Source: Bacteroidales bacterium
GTDB taxonomy: Bacteria > Bacteroidota > Bacteroidia > Bacteroidales > F082
DNA: 64,000 nt
Reading direction: 5' to 3'
Assembly (NCBI GenBank): GCA_017651645.1
Contig: JAGCCO010000008.1
Location: 1-64,000 of the forward strand
Shown here: positions 44,408-52,092 of the stretch, piece after piece
How the letters are laid out: the number at the start of each line of letters is the position of its first letter
Numbering within the stretch: the first letter of the stretch is position 1
Program-made: the position numbers and the translations under genes
Notes under the pieces: model-generated
What the model was told of the DNA's origin: nothing
What the model saw: the letters and a program-made list of their open reading frames with translations, nothing else
Databases searched by the model: none

Positions 44408-46105
44408 TTACCTTTCTCTCCGTTTGATAACTTCTTTCAGTTTGTAACGGTCGCCAGTGGTTTTTCCGATGGCATCAATGAATTGTTGGTCGTACCCTGG
44501 GGTATTATGGCCCCAACGGGCAAACTCGCCATTTTCGTCGGTGCGACGCTCTATTTGGTCGTTGTACTTCACAATCAAATATTTAGCCAACTTGTCCCAG
44601 CGTTGCATCATGCGGTCGGCATAAGCGATGCTCTTGCGGTTGAGGTAGCTCTGACGGTCGGCAGGCTTCATGTCCTTGATGGCGACGAGCACGCTGTCTT
44701 GGTCAGCGAAATAATAGTCTTCCAACTCGTTTTGTGCCTTGCGGAGGTCACCTATCATCATGGAATAGCGTGGATAGACCATGTTGGCCACCCAGTTGTT
44801 CATCCAGAAAGCCGACTTGTCACTGAACTCGGTGCGTGGGTTGTTCTCCTGACGGAAGCAGTCGGGCACCTGTGTGATGCAGCAATAGAGCGGCACGTAA
44901 GCCACCATATTGGCATCGTCGCAGTTGAACCAGGTGACGCCGCCCACATCGTTGGGTAGCCACGAGCGCATCTGGCAGGTCATGGTGAAGCCCGATTGCT
45001 GGCAAGCGATGGGACGCTCGCGGAAGTATGCAATGCTGTCACTGTCCTTGAAGTGCATGGGCAGGGGACGGATGGGCATACCCCAAGGACCAGCAGTCAT
45101 GTCGGAGGTCATATCGAGAGGCGTGCCTTCAAAATGGTCGCGCATGTCGTTCTGCAAGTCGCGCAATGACAAAGGTTTGTCGGGTTTGATCCACAAAGGC
45201 AGATGGTCGCAAACATTGAACTCACCGTTGATGTAGGGCAGGTATTTGTCCATCTCCTCGTGGCTGTAGTGGTGGCGGAAGAAGCTCCACACGCGAGCAT
45301 CGGCGTAGCGCACATTCTCGAAGTCGATGGGGCAGTAGGCATCACGGAAGGAGAAGTCATCGTCCTTACCATTGAAATAGCCCCATTCCTTGGCGAAGCT
45401 GATGACATCGGCTGCATAGACGCATTCCACCTCGGGGTTGTTGATTTTCTTGAGGTTCTTGCTGCTGATGCTGTTTTTGGAACGCTTCTCCAGCGGGAAC
45501 TGACGGATACGGCTTAGGTTGGCGTGGGCGCAGATGCAGTCATCAGGGACGCGCAAGGCCACCCAAACGGCTCCCTTATGACCAGGTCCTTTGCCAACGA
45601 TTTCCATGATCCAAGCTTCGTTGGGGTCACAGATGGTGAGAGTCTCGCCACTGCTGTTGTAGCCGTATTCCTCGACCAATTCCACCATGCAACGGATGGC
45701 TTCGCGGGCGGTGGATGAACGCTGTAATGCCAAGCGCATCAAGGAGAAATAGTCCAACAATCCTTCTCGGTTGACGAGCTCCAAACGCCCATCGAAGGTG
45801 GTCTCCACGATGGTGACTTGTTTTTCGTTCATCAGGCCGACGATATTATAGGTGTATTCCACCTGTTTCACATACTGTCCCTTGTGTGAAGGTCCCCAGC
45901 CGTGGATTTCAATCAGTTCGCCAGGCTCGTGCCTTCCCGAAGGACTGTAAGACAGCGAGCCGGAGAAGCCGAAGCCATCGCAGTTGTAGGTGCACATCAC
46001 GCTGCCGTCGGTGGAGGCTTTTTTGCCGACAATCAAGTTGGTGCAGGCCAAGGTGGCTTCTACACCAACGACCAATAATAAGAATAATACAAACAGTCTT
46101 TTCAT
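44408..46105 (-). CDS. Secreted peptidase family C69 (dipeptidase)
   Basis: A 565-residue Ntn-hydrolase of the PepD/C69 family. After the signal peptide (ends LA), Cys21 would be the N-terminal nucleophile: CTNLIVGKKASTDGSVMCTYNCD is the family opening. Further family pieces are HEPGELIEIHGWGPSHKG, GLMNEKQVTIVETTFDGR, GETLTICDPNEAWIMEIVG, ANLSRI and TWFNCDDANMVAYVPLYC. It hydrolyses dipeptides in the periplasm or at the surface. ATLAC could also be read as a lipobox, which would block this mechanism, so the Ntn reading is preferred. A single-gene unit with its own -7 box at 46146. Confidence 0.88.
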   Translation of the reverse strand: MKRLFVLFLLLVVGVEATLACTNLIVGKKASTDGSVMCTYNCDGFGFSGSLSYSPSGRHEPGELIEIHGWGPSHKGQYVKQVEYTYNIVGLMNEKQVTIVETTFDGRLELVNREGLLDYFSLMRLALQRSSTAREAIRCMVELVEEYGYNSSGETLTICDPNEAWIMEIVGKGPGHKGAVWVALRVPDDCICAHANLSRIRQFPLEKRSKNSISSKNLKKINNPEVECVYAADVISFAKEWGYFNGKDDDFSFRDAYCPIDFENVRYADARVWSFFRHHYSHEEMDKYLPYINGEFNVCDHLPLWIKPDKPLSLRDLQNDMRDHFEGTPLDMTSDMTAGPWGMPIRPLPMHFKDSDSIAYFRERPIACQQSGFTMTCQMRSWLPNDVGGVTWFNCDDANMVAYVPLYCCITQVPDCFRQENNPRTEFSDKSAFWMNNWVANMVYPRYSMMIGDLRKAQNELEDYYFADQDSVLVAIKDMKPADRQSYLNRKSIAYADRMMQRWDKLAKYLIVKYNDQIERRTDENGEFARWGHNTPGYDQQFIDAIGKTTGDRYKLKEVIKRRER

Positions 46106-46145
46106 CGTGCGTTTTTTCTTTTTTAAGTAAGAGTTTTAACCTCTG

Positions 46146-46153
46146 CAAAAATA
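46146..46153 (-). promoter_or_regulatory. -7 box TATTTTTG of the C69 peptidase gene
   Basis: Perfect TAnnTTTG on the minus strand, 40 bases before the start at 46105, facing away from the box at 46162. Confidence 0.75.
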
Positions 46154-46161
46154 CTTTTTTT

Positions 46162-46169
46162 TACTTTTG
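46162..46169 (+). promoter_or_regulatory. -7 box TACTTTTG of the outer-membrane barrel gene
   Basis: Perfect TAnnTTTG, 18 bases before ATG 46188. An in-frame TTG at 46167 overlaps the box and is discarded. Confidence 0.8.
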
Positions 46170-46187
46170 CAAACTAATTTTTCTAAG

Positions 46188-48842
46188 ATGAAGAAATCTT
46201 TTTCCTTGAGAGCCGTGTTCTCTCTGCTTTTGGTTCTTTTGACGGTATTGTGTATGGCTCAACCTCCAGGCGGTAATGGAGGCCCTCCCGGTGGCCGTCC
46301 TCCGGGCGGTCGTCCCCCAGGAGGCCGTCCGCCTTTCGGTGGTGACCGTCAGTGGGGACAAGAGAATATGCCAAAGGTCAAGCCGAAGAAGAAAGTCCGC
46401 GAAGGCGACACCTTCCAAGTGGTCGGTGTGTTGCGCGATGCCAAGACGGGAGAGTACATGCCCTACGTCAACGTGGCTGTGCTCGATTCCATCGACAACG
46501 AGTTTGTCAAAGGCGGCATCAGCAACATGGATGGCGTTTTTGAGATCGATGGCGTGCCTCAAGGTTCTTTCGTGCTCCGTGTGTCGGCTATCGGTTATGA
46601 GAGCTATATGCATCCTTTCAAGGTGACCAACAACACCAACCTTGGCGTTTTGCGCATCAATCCGGGTGTGACATCCATTGGAGAGGTCACCGTGGCAGCG
46701 GAAAGACCGTTGTATGCCATGGAAGGTGAGAAGATGATTTACAATGTCAGCGAAGACCCGTCCATCCAGACTGGCACCACCGAGGATGCTTTGCAGAATG
46801 CACCTGGCGTGGAGGTCGACGTGGAAGGCAACATCACGCTGCGAGGTGTTTCGAGCGTGGAGATTTGGGTCAACGACAAGCCCTCGAAACTCACCGAGGA
46901 GAACCTGAAGACCTACCTCCAGACCTTGCCCGCCAATGCTATCGCACGCATCGAGACCATCACCAACCCCTCGGCCAAATACGCTACTGATGCTGAGGCG
47001 GTCATCAATATTGTCACTTCGGCGCACATCAAGAGCAACCAATTCGTGAGCTTCGGCGTGAACGGCTCCAACCAGCCTTTTGTCTCCCCATGGATCAGTT
47101 ACATGTGGAAGAAGGAGAGACTGAGCATTAACCTCTTTGCCTCGGGGCGTTTCAGTGACCGCCATAATACTACCGACGAGTGGTCGCAACGTCGCCGTGA
47201 TGCTGCCGTTCCTGGCGAATACGAAGTCACATGGGCAGATACTATCTCCCAGACGGATGACAGCCGTAGCATGAGTGGTAACGTGTTTATGAATATCGAC
47301 TATGAGATTGACTCCACCAGCGACATTTCCTTCGATGCAGGCGGCTTCTATAACGACAACCGCAACAACATGGCCCGTTTGCAACGGCAGACCTATTATT
47401 ATCTAGACTCTATGCCTGCCTTTTCGCAACTCTATGCAGACAACACCCGCGATAATAGCGACAGTAGGATGCTGTTCGGTCATGCTGGTGCCGACTACAC
47501 CAAGAAGTTCGACAACGAGGGTCACAACCTCCGAATTGGGTTGAACACACGTCTCAATCACAACAACACAGAGGAGTTTTACAACCGTTTCTATGATGTC
47601 TACACCGATCTTGATGAGCATCGTTATATGCTTTCCAATACCTCTGGCTATGGTGTCAGCCTTGATGCCCGTTATAATCGTCCCTATAGTCAGGATGGTG
47701 AGCTGAGCTATGGCCTTCGCGTCGACCATCAGCAAGACAACAATACCTACGATCGTTACAACGACACGATAGGGGTGTTGATCGACACCTTGCGCACCTA
47801 TCAATTCAAAGGTGCCGAGTCGAGCGTCAACGCTGATGTCAACTGGACGCACCGTTGGGGCGGCTTCACCCTCAGTACAGGTTTGGGCGTTGAAACCGAA
47901 CGCACAGGTTATGCTTATTTCAGTGAAATGCCTTTTGCTGACGACAGTACGTATACGCACCTGCATTACCGCCCATCCATCCACTTGACCTACCGCACCG
48001 AAAGCATGCACAACTGGAAACTCAACTATTCGATGCGTATGTCACATCCTCGGGAAAGCCAAGTCAGCACCTTCCGCCGTTATGGCGAGAACAGCTATTC
48101 CGTTGGTAACCCCAACGGACTGAAAGACGGCTTCACCCACAATGTGGAGGCAGGCTGGCAGAAATTCTTCGAGCGTTTCGGCAACATCGGATGGGAAGCC
48201 TACGGTCGCTGGAGCACCAACGAAATCAGCTCACTCACCGATGCTGAGTACGACAACTATCTGGAGCGTATTGTCAGTTATTCGATGCCTTACAACATGG
48301 GTACATCGTGGCGTTATGGCACCTCACTCAACATGACCTATCGCCCGAGCGGATTCTTCAACGTGCGTCTTTTTGCCAACCTTTACAATTACGGCTATCG
48401 CATGGAGTACGACCGCGTCGATGAGTTCGGTAACATCGAGCACCAGATCAACGAAAACGAAAAGTGGTCGTGGAGCGTGCGCGTCAACACTTGGGCAAAG
48501 CTGTTTGACCGTTTGCAGGTCACAGCTTCGGCCAACTACAACTCACCGACCATCAGCTTGATGAGTGAGCGCAAGGCGCGTTATTTCCTCAACATGGGTC
48601 TGCGCAGCGACTTCTTCAAACGTCGTTTGTCGGTGTTCGTCAATGTGCAGGACATCTTCAACTGGGGCGCCAAGATCGGTTCGGGCTCGAGCAACACCAA
48701 CCCGTACTATCTTAGCGACAGCACGCGTAAGATGCTCAACAGCCGTTATATCTCGGCTGGCTTCACGTTGCGTTTCGGTAAGATGGAACTCGAACAAAAA
48801 GCCAAGGAAGGCGAGAGCGAGTCGGGCGACAGTCTGGAGTAA
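46188..48842 (+). CDS. TonB-receptor-like outer-membrane barrel with carboxypeptidase-regulatory domain
   Basis: An 884-residue protein with signal peptide (ending CMA), then an unusual Pro/Gly/Arg-rich segment of four repeats (PPGGR) at about 20-50, a CarboxypepD_reg-like domain (FQVVGVLRDAKTGEYMPYVNVAVLDSID...GVFEIDGVPQGSFVLRVSAIGY), a plug-like region (ALQNAPGVEVDVEGNITLRGVSSVEIWVNDKPS) and a large barrel ending in the C-terminal strand SAGFTLRFGKMELE plus a charged tail. It belongs to the OMP_b-brl_3 group of the TonB-dependent receptor superfamily; no ligand can be inferred and no SusD-like partner is adjacent. Confidence 0.82.
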   Translation: MKKSFSLRAVFSLLLVLLTVLCMAQPPGGNGGPPGGRPPGGRPPGGRPPFGGDRQWGQENMPKVKPKKKVREGDTFQVVGVLRDAKTGEYMPYVNVAVLDSIDNEFVKGGISNMDGVFEIDGVPQGSFVLRVSAIGYESYMHPFKVTNNTNLGVLRINPGVTSIGEVTVAAERPLYAMEGEKMIYNVSEDPSIQTGTTEDALQNAPGVEVDVEGNITLRGVSSVEIWVNDKPSKLTEENLKTYLQTLPANAIARIETITNPSAKYATDAEAVINIVTSAHIKSNQFVSFGVNGSNQPFVSPWISYMWKKERLSINLFASGRFSDRHNTTDEWSQRRRDAAVPGEYEVTWADTISQTDDSRSMSGNVFMNIDYEIDSTSDISFDAGGFYNDNRNNMARLQRQTYYYLDSMPAFSQLYADNTRDNSDSRMLFGHAGADYTKKFDNEGHNLRIGLNTRLNHNNTEEFYNRFYDVYTDLDEHRYMLSNTSGYGVSLDARYNRPYSQDGELSYGLRVDHQQDNNTYDRYNDTIGVLIDTLRTYQFKGAESSVNADVNWTHRWGGFTLSTGLGVETERTGYAYFSEMPFADDSTYTHLHYRPSIHLTYRTESMHNWKLNYSMRMSHPRESQVSTFRRYGENSYSVGNPNGLKDGFTHNVEAGWQKFFERFGNIGWEAYGRWSTNEISSLTDAEYDNYLERIVSYSMPYNMGTSWRYGTSLNMTYRPSGFFNVRLFANLYNYGYRMEYDRVDEFGNIEHQINENEKWSWSVRVNTWAKLFDRLQVTASANYNSPTISLMSERKARYFLNMGLRSDFFKRRLSVFVNVQDIFNWGAKIGSGSSNTNPYYLSDSTRKMLNSRYISAGFTLRFGKMELEQKAKEGESESGDSLE

Positions 48843-48844
48843 GC

Positions 48845-51379
48845 TTACTTCACGAACTTCCCGATGTGTCGGAGACCTGCATGGTCAACGCCTTCAACAA
48901 AGTACAATCCCGAAGGGAACACTGAAATGTCAATGTCGGTCTGTGGCTTTCCATCGACCGACATTGTTTTTATCAGCTGTCCGGTAGCGGCATAGACATG
49001 GAGTGTCATTATCTCAGCAGTCTCGACAGTAATCGTTGTCGAGGCGGGAACGGGATAAATCACCAACGCTTCCTTTGCCATTTGGAACTCGGCTACTGTT
49101 GTCGGGTCGAAGGTGTCGTTGCCGTCGGTGAGCCATTCGAGACTGAAGTTGTAGAACACGGTGGAATAGCCGGAGGCGCCTGCATAGGCTTCCTCGACAT
49201 AGAGTCCGATAGTGCCATCGGGAAGGATGCAAAGTGAGGAATAGGCGGAGCTGTAGGGCACGATGCACTTACGGACAGGCCAAGTCTCACCTTCATCATA
49301 GCTGACATACACCGACACATCAGTGCGGGAGTTTCCGTAAGGCACCGAATGTAGCAGACGGTTTCTGTCGTGGCCTTGGTTCTCGGAAGTGAAACGGATC
49401 ATGTCGCCGTTGCAGGCAGGTGCGGTGATGTCGTTCCATGTGGAAGTGGTGGGCTGCCAAGTCTCGCCGCCGTCTTCCGAAATGTTGTACCAGCGTTTAC
49501 CTGAATGGCGGATGCTCATCAAGATGCGACCGTCGGCGAGTTCGGTCACTTTGGCTTCGTCGCCACCCACCGAGGCGCGACCCGACACTTGCCATGTCAC
49601 ACCGTTGTCATCGGAATAAACCGCATAGTTGTTCAGTGATTGTGCCGTTGTCTCGCGAATGGCAGCAACAAACATGATACGTCCTGTGGAGGTACGCAGA
49701 CCGTTGCCTGAGCCGAAGAACGAGGCACGCCAAGTCTGGTGTTCGGGCACGACGCAGTTGTCGCCGAAGATGAAGTGGGTGATGTCTTCGGGCTCGGTCC
49801 AGGTCTGACCGTTGTCATAACTCTTTGAGATATAGGAACGGATGGGATTCGATGGGGTTGAACTCCATAGCCCGGGACCGCCCACGAAGCCAGCGATGAG
49901 ACCGTTTTCGTCGTTGCTCCAAGCCAAGGCGCAGTCGCCGAAGCCGTGGTTGACACCCGTGCCTTGTGCGATGGTGACTGGCTCGCTCCAACTATGACCT
50001 TCGTCGGTGCTGCGGTTGCAGACGATATCGATATCCTCGGGAAGGTCGCCTTCGTTGTATTTGCGTTTGTCAGTGACCGCTACAATGGAGCCATCTTTAG
50101 CCGTGATGACGGCAGGGATGCGGTAGTTGGCTGAGTTGTAATCACCAGGCTGGTAAATCAAGGTGTGGGCAAGGATGATCTCACGGCTGCCCGCAGGCGA
50201 TGGATTGGTGAGATCGTAAGTCTCATCTGTAGTCGTGATGGACTTCAGCGATGCATCGATGAGATGGCCTTCGGTGGCTTGTTCCGAGACTTGTGCCGTG
50301 ATCCAGAGATAGTTGGTGCCTGAGACAAGGGTGCCTTGCAAGTTACAAGTCATGTCACCCGAAACGGGGTCGACACTGCCAATCAAGGTCGCGCCTTGTA
50401 GTGTGCGCCAATCGAAAGCATTGACGGTACCAGTGGAATAAACCTTAATCTGTTCAACGTCAGAAATCTCAGTTGTTCCTTCCAAGTTCAATGACATGAA
50501 CTGCAAGTCAACCATGGCATTGTCTCCGCCATAACTGACTGCCGCCTTGAGCAACACATCGTTGGGATTGCCACGACCGGTCTTGCGGGTGTCTTGGGTC
50601 AAGGTGACATTCAGAATCTCGGCACCGCCGAAACTGAAATTGACCATGGTACCGTTATGTCCGTGACCAGAAAGGTCGGCGAGTTGGTTGCCGTTGATGT
50701 TTTCAGTTGAGAAATCATAAGCCGCCAGAAGGTGTTCCTGCATGGACGGTAAAAGGTTGTTTAAATCACTATTATTCAAATCGATGCCCATCTCATCCGC
50801 ATCTAATGCCATGTCGTAGAAACGCACATTGCCGAAAGAGCCGTTGCAGTAATAGGCAGGAGCGCCGCCGTTGTTACCAGCGCCGATAAAGACGTCATGC
50901 GTGTTGGTGACCGCCCAGTCGTTCACCGCAGCCGCCCAACTGCTGTTGGTCGCGCCGTTATGGTAAATCCGGATTTCGTTGTTGGTGCGGTCCACCACCA
51001 AGGCAAAGTGCATCCACTCGCCGGCAGGCACGGTGACGCCAGTATAGATGGAAAGGGCGTGACCTGTGGTCGCAGTAGGTGTGTTGAGACCTAAGGATTG
51101 CCCTGCGTTGCCAGTACCGAAGAATTCATATCCAGTGCGTTCGCTGCCCGCATTTTGCACTGCCATGTCACGTTTGCAGACGTAGCGCGGACTGTTGGTG
51201 TAGGTCTCGTTGCGCACCCAGCCGGTCATAGTGAAACTTGCATCGGCTGCGATGTTGAAATCCTCATGGTGAGGGATGAACATATATTGGTCGGTACCGT
51301 TAAAGGTGATGTAATGATTCGGTTGTGCGATGGCCGTCATCGCGACCGTCGCAAAGAGTAGCGTGAGAAGCTTTTTCAT
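48845..51379 (-). CDS. T9SS-exported sialidase (GH33) with LamG domain
   Basis: An 844-residue protein. After the signal peptide (ending AIA) comes a LamG/concanavalin-like domain (about 22-215), then a BNR_N-like domain (about 235-380) and the GH33 beta-propeller, with NYRIPAV (FRIP-type arginine), the acid/base region EDIDIVCNRS, and five Asp boxes: STDEGHSW, SYDNGQTW, SDDNGVTW, SEDGGETW, SYDEGETW. YSSLCILPDGTIGLYVEE carries the catalytic Tyr/Glu region. The C-terminus is a T9SS sorting domain (VIYPVPASTT...GLYFVEGVDHAGLRHIGKFVK). It removes sialic acid from host glycans at the cell surface. Confidence 0.92.
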   Translation of the reverse strand: MKKLLTLLFATVAMTAIAQPNHYITFNGTDQYMFIPHHEDFNIAADASFTMTGWVRNETYTNSPRYVCKRDMAVQNAGSERTGYEFFGTGNAGQSLGLNTPTATTGHALSIYTGVTVPAGEWMHFALVVDRTNNEIRIYHNGATNSSWAAAVNDWAVTNTHDVFIGAGNNGGAPAYYCNGSFGNVRFYDMALDADEMGIDLNNSDLNNLLPSMQEHLLAAYDFSTENINGNQLADLSGHGHNGTMVNFSFGGAEILNVTLTQDTRKTGRGNPNDVLLKAAVSYGGDNAMVDLQFMSLNLEGTTEISDVEQIKVYSTGTVNAFDWRTLQGATLIGSVDPVSGDMTCNLQGTLVSGTNYLWITAQVSEQATEGHLIDASLKSITTTDETYDLTNPSPAGSREIILAHTLIYQPGDYNSANYRIPAVITAKDGSIVAVTDKRKYNEGDLPEDIDIVCNRSTDEGHSWSEPVTIAQGTGVNHGFGDCALAWSNDENGLIAGFVGGPGLWSSTPSNPIRSYISKSYDNGQTWTEPEDITHFIFGDNCVVPEHQTWRASFFGSGNGLRTSTGRIMFVAAIRETTAQSLNNYAVYSDDNGVTWQVSGRASVGGDEAKVTELADGRILMSIRHSGKRWYNISEDGGETWQPTTSTWNDITAPACNGDMIRFTSENQGHDRNRLLHSVPYGNSRTDVSVYVSYDEGETWPVRKCIVPYSSAYSSLCILPDGTIGLYVEEAYAGASGYSTVFYNFSLEWLTDGNDTFDPTTVAEFQMAKEALVIYPVPASTTITVETAEIMTLHVYAATGQLIKTMSVDGKPQTDIDISVFPSGLYFVEGVDHAGLRHIGKFVK

Positions 51380-51429
51380 AGGTGTGAGTTTTATGTTTTG
51401 CAAAGGGTTGAGTTCGTTGTCTTCAGGTG

Positions 51430-52020
51430 CTAATTGTCCTCAAAGTTCTTCGGGAAACGGTTCCACATCTCGTATGGGTTGCCCATGTGGTCGACGAAGG
51501 TCTGCCACATCTTCTCAGGCGGTGTGTTGAGGTATTGCTCGGCCGTAATGTCGCTGATGAGCCAAGTGTTGCGCACCAATTCTGAGACCAGCTGTCCGGC
51601 TTCCCAGCCTGAATAACCCAGATAGAAACGCACATTTTCTTCGTTGGCTATACCCGTGTGGATCAGTTTGGCCAGCGTCTCATGGTCGCCACCCCAATAC
51701 AAGCCGTCGGTGATGGGGAAGGATTCAGGAATCAAATCGCCTAAGGTGTGGATGAAGAAGAGCTGGTCGTCGGCCACGGGACCACCTAGGTACACGGGCG
51801 CTTCGAAGTCGGGGAACTCGTCGACGATATGGTTGACATACACCTCCAACTTCTTGTTGATGATGATGCCGAAGCTGCCTTCCGATTCCTCGTGGTCGAT
51901 AAGCAGTATCACCGATCTCCCGAAATGGAAGTCGTTCATTAAAGGCTCGGAAATCAGGATTTTACCCTGCTTCGGCTCCAATGAGTTGCTCCGTATGATG
52001 AACTTTTCTCCTAAATCCAT
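51430..52020 (-). CDS. YqgE/AlgH family (UPF0301) protein
   Basis: A 196-residue cytoplasmic protein with the family's marks: GKILISEPLMNDFHFGRSVILLIDHEESEGSFGIIINKK, then VYLGGPVADDQLFFIH and YLGYSGWEAGQL. The biochemical role is not established (AlgH is linked to alginate regulation in Pseudomonas). ATG 52020 is the start expected from the family. The -7 box at 52024-52031 is only 3 bases away, so the transcript would be nearly leaderless, unless an earlier start at 52053 is used with another promoter. It is divergent from the MurL-MurD2 gene. Confidence 0.85.
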   Translation of the reverse strand: MDLGEKFIIRSNSLEPKQGKILISEPLMNDFHFGRSVILLIDHEESEGSFGIIINKKLEVYVNHIVDEFPDFEAPVYLGGPVADDQLFFIHTLGDLIPESFPITDGLYWGGDHETLAKLIHTGIANEENVRFYLGYSGWEAGQLVSELVRNTWLISDITAEQYLNTPPEKMWQTFVDHMGNPYEMWNRFPKNFEDN

Positions 52021-52023
52021 ACC

Positions 52024-52031
52024 GCAAAAAT
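52024..52031 (-). promoter_or_regulatory. -7 box TATTTTTG close to the YqgE start
   Basis: Perfect TAnnTTTG on the minus strand, 3 bases upstream of ATG 52020. If used, transcription would begin at about the start codon. Confidence 0.5.
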
Positions 52032-52064
52032 AGAATTTTTGACCGATATTCATACGATAATTCG

Positions 52065-52072
52065 TAATTTTG
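52065..52072 (+). promoter_or_regulatory. -7 box TAATTTTG of the MurL-MurD2 gene
   Basis: Perfect TAnnTTTG, 20 bases before the start codon at 52093. Confidence 0.75.
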
Positions 52073-52092
52073 TGGCATAAAAACGAAAAGTT

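Noticed and set aside
46161..47384. A 407-codon minus-strand frame opposite the barrel gene
   Set aside because: Antisense to a well-supported outer-membrane gene and overlapping its promoter.
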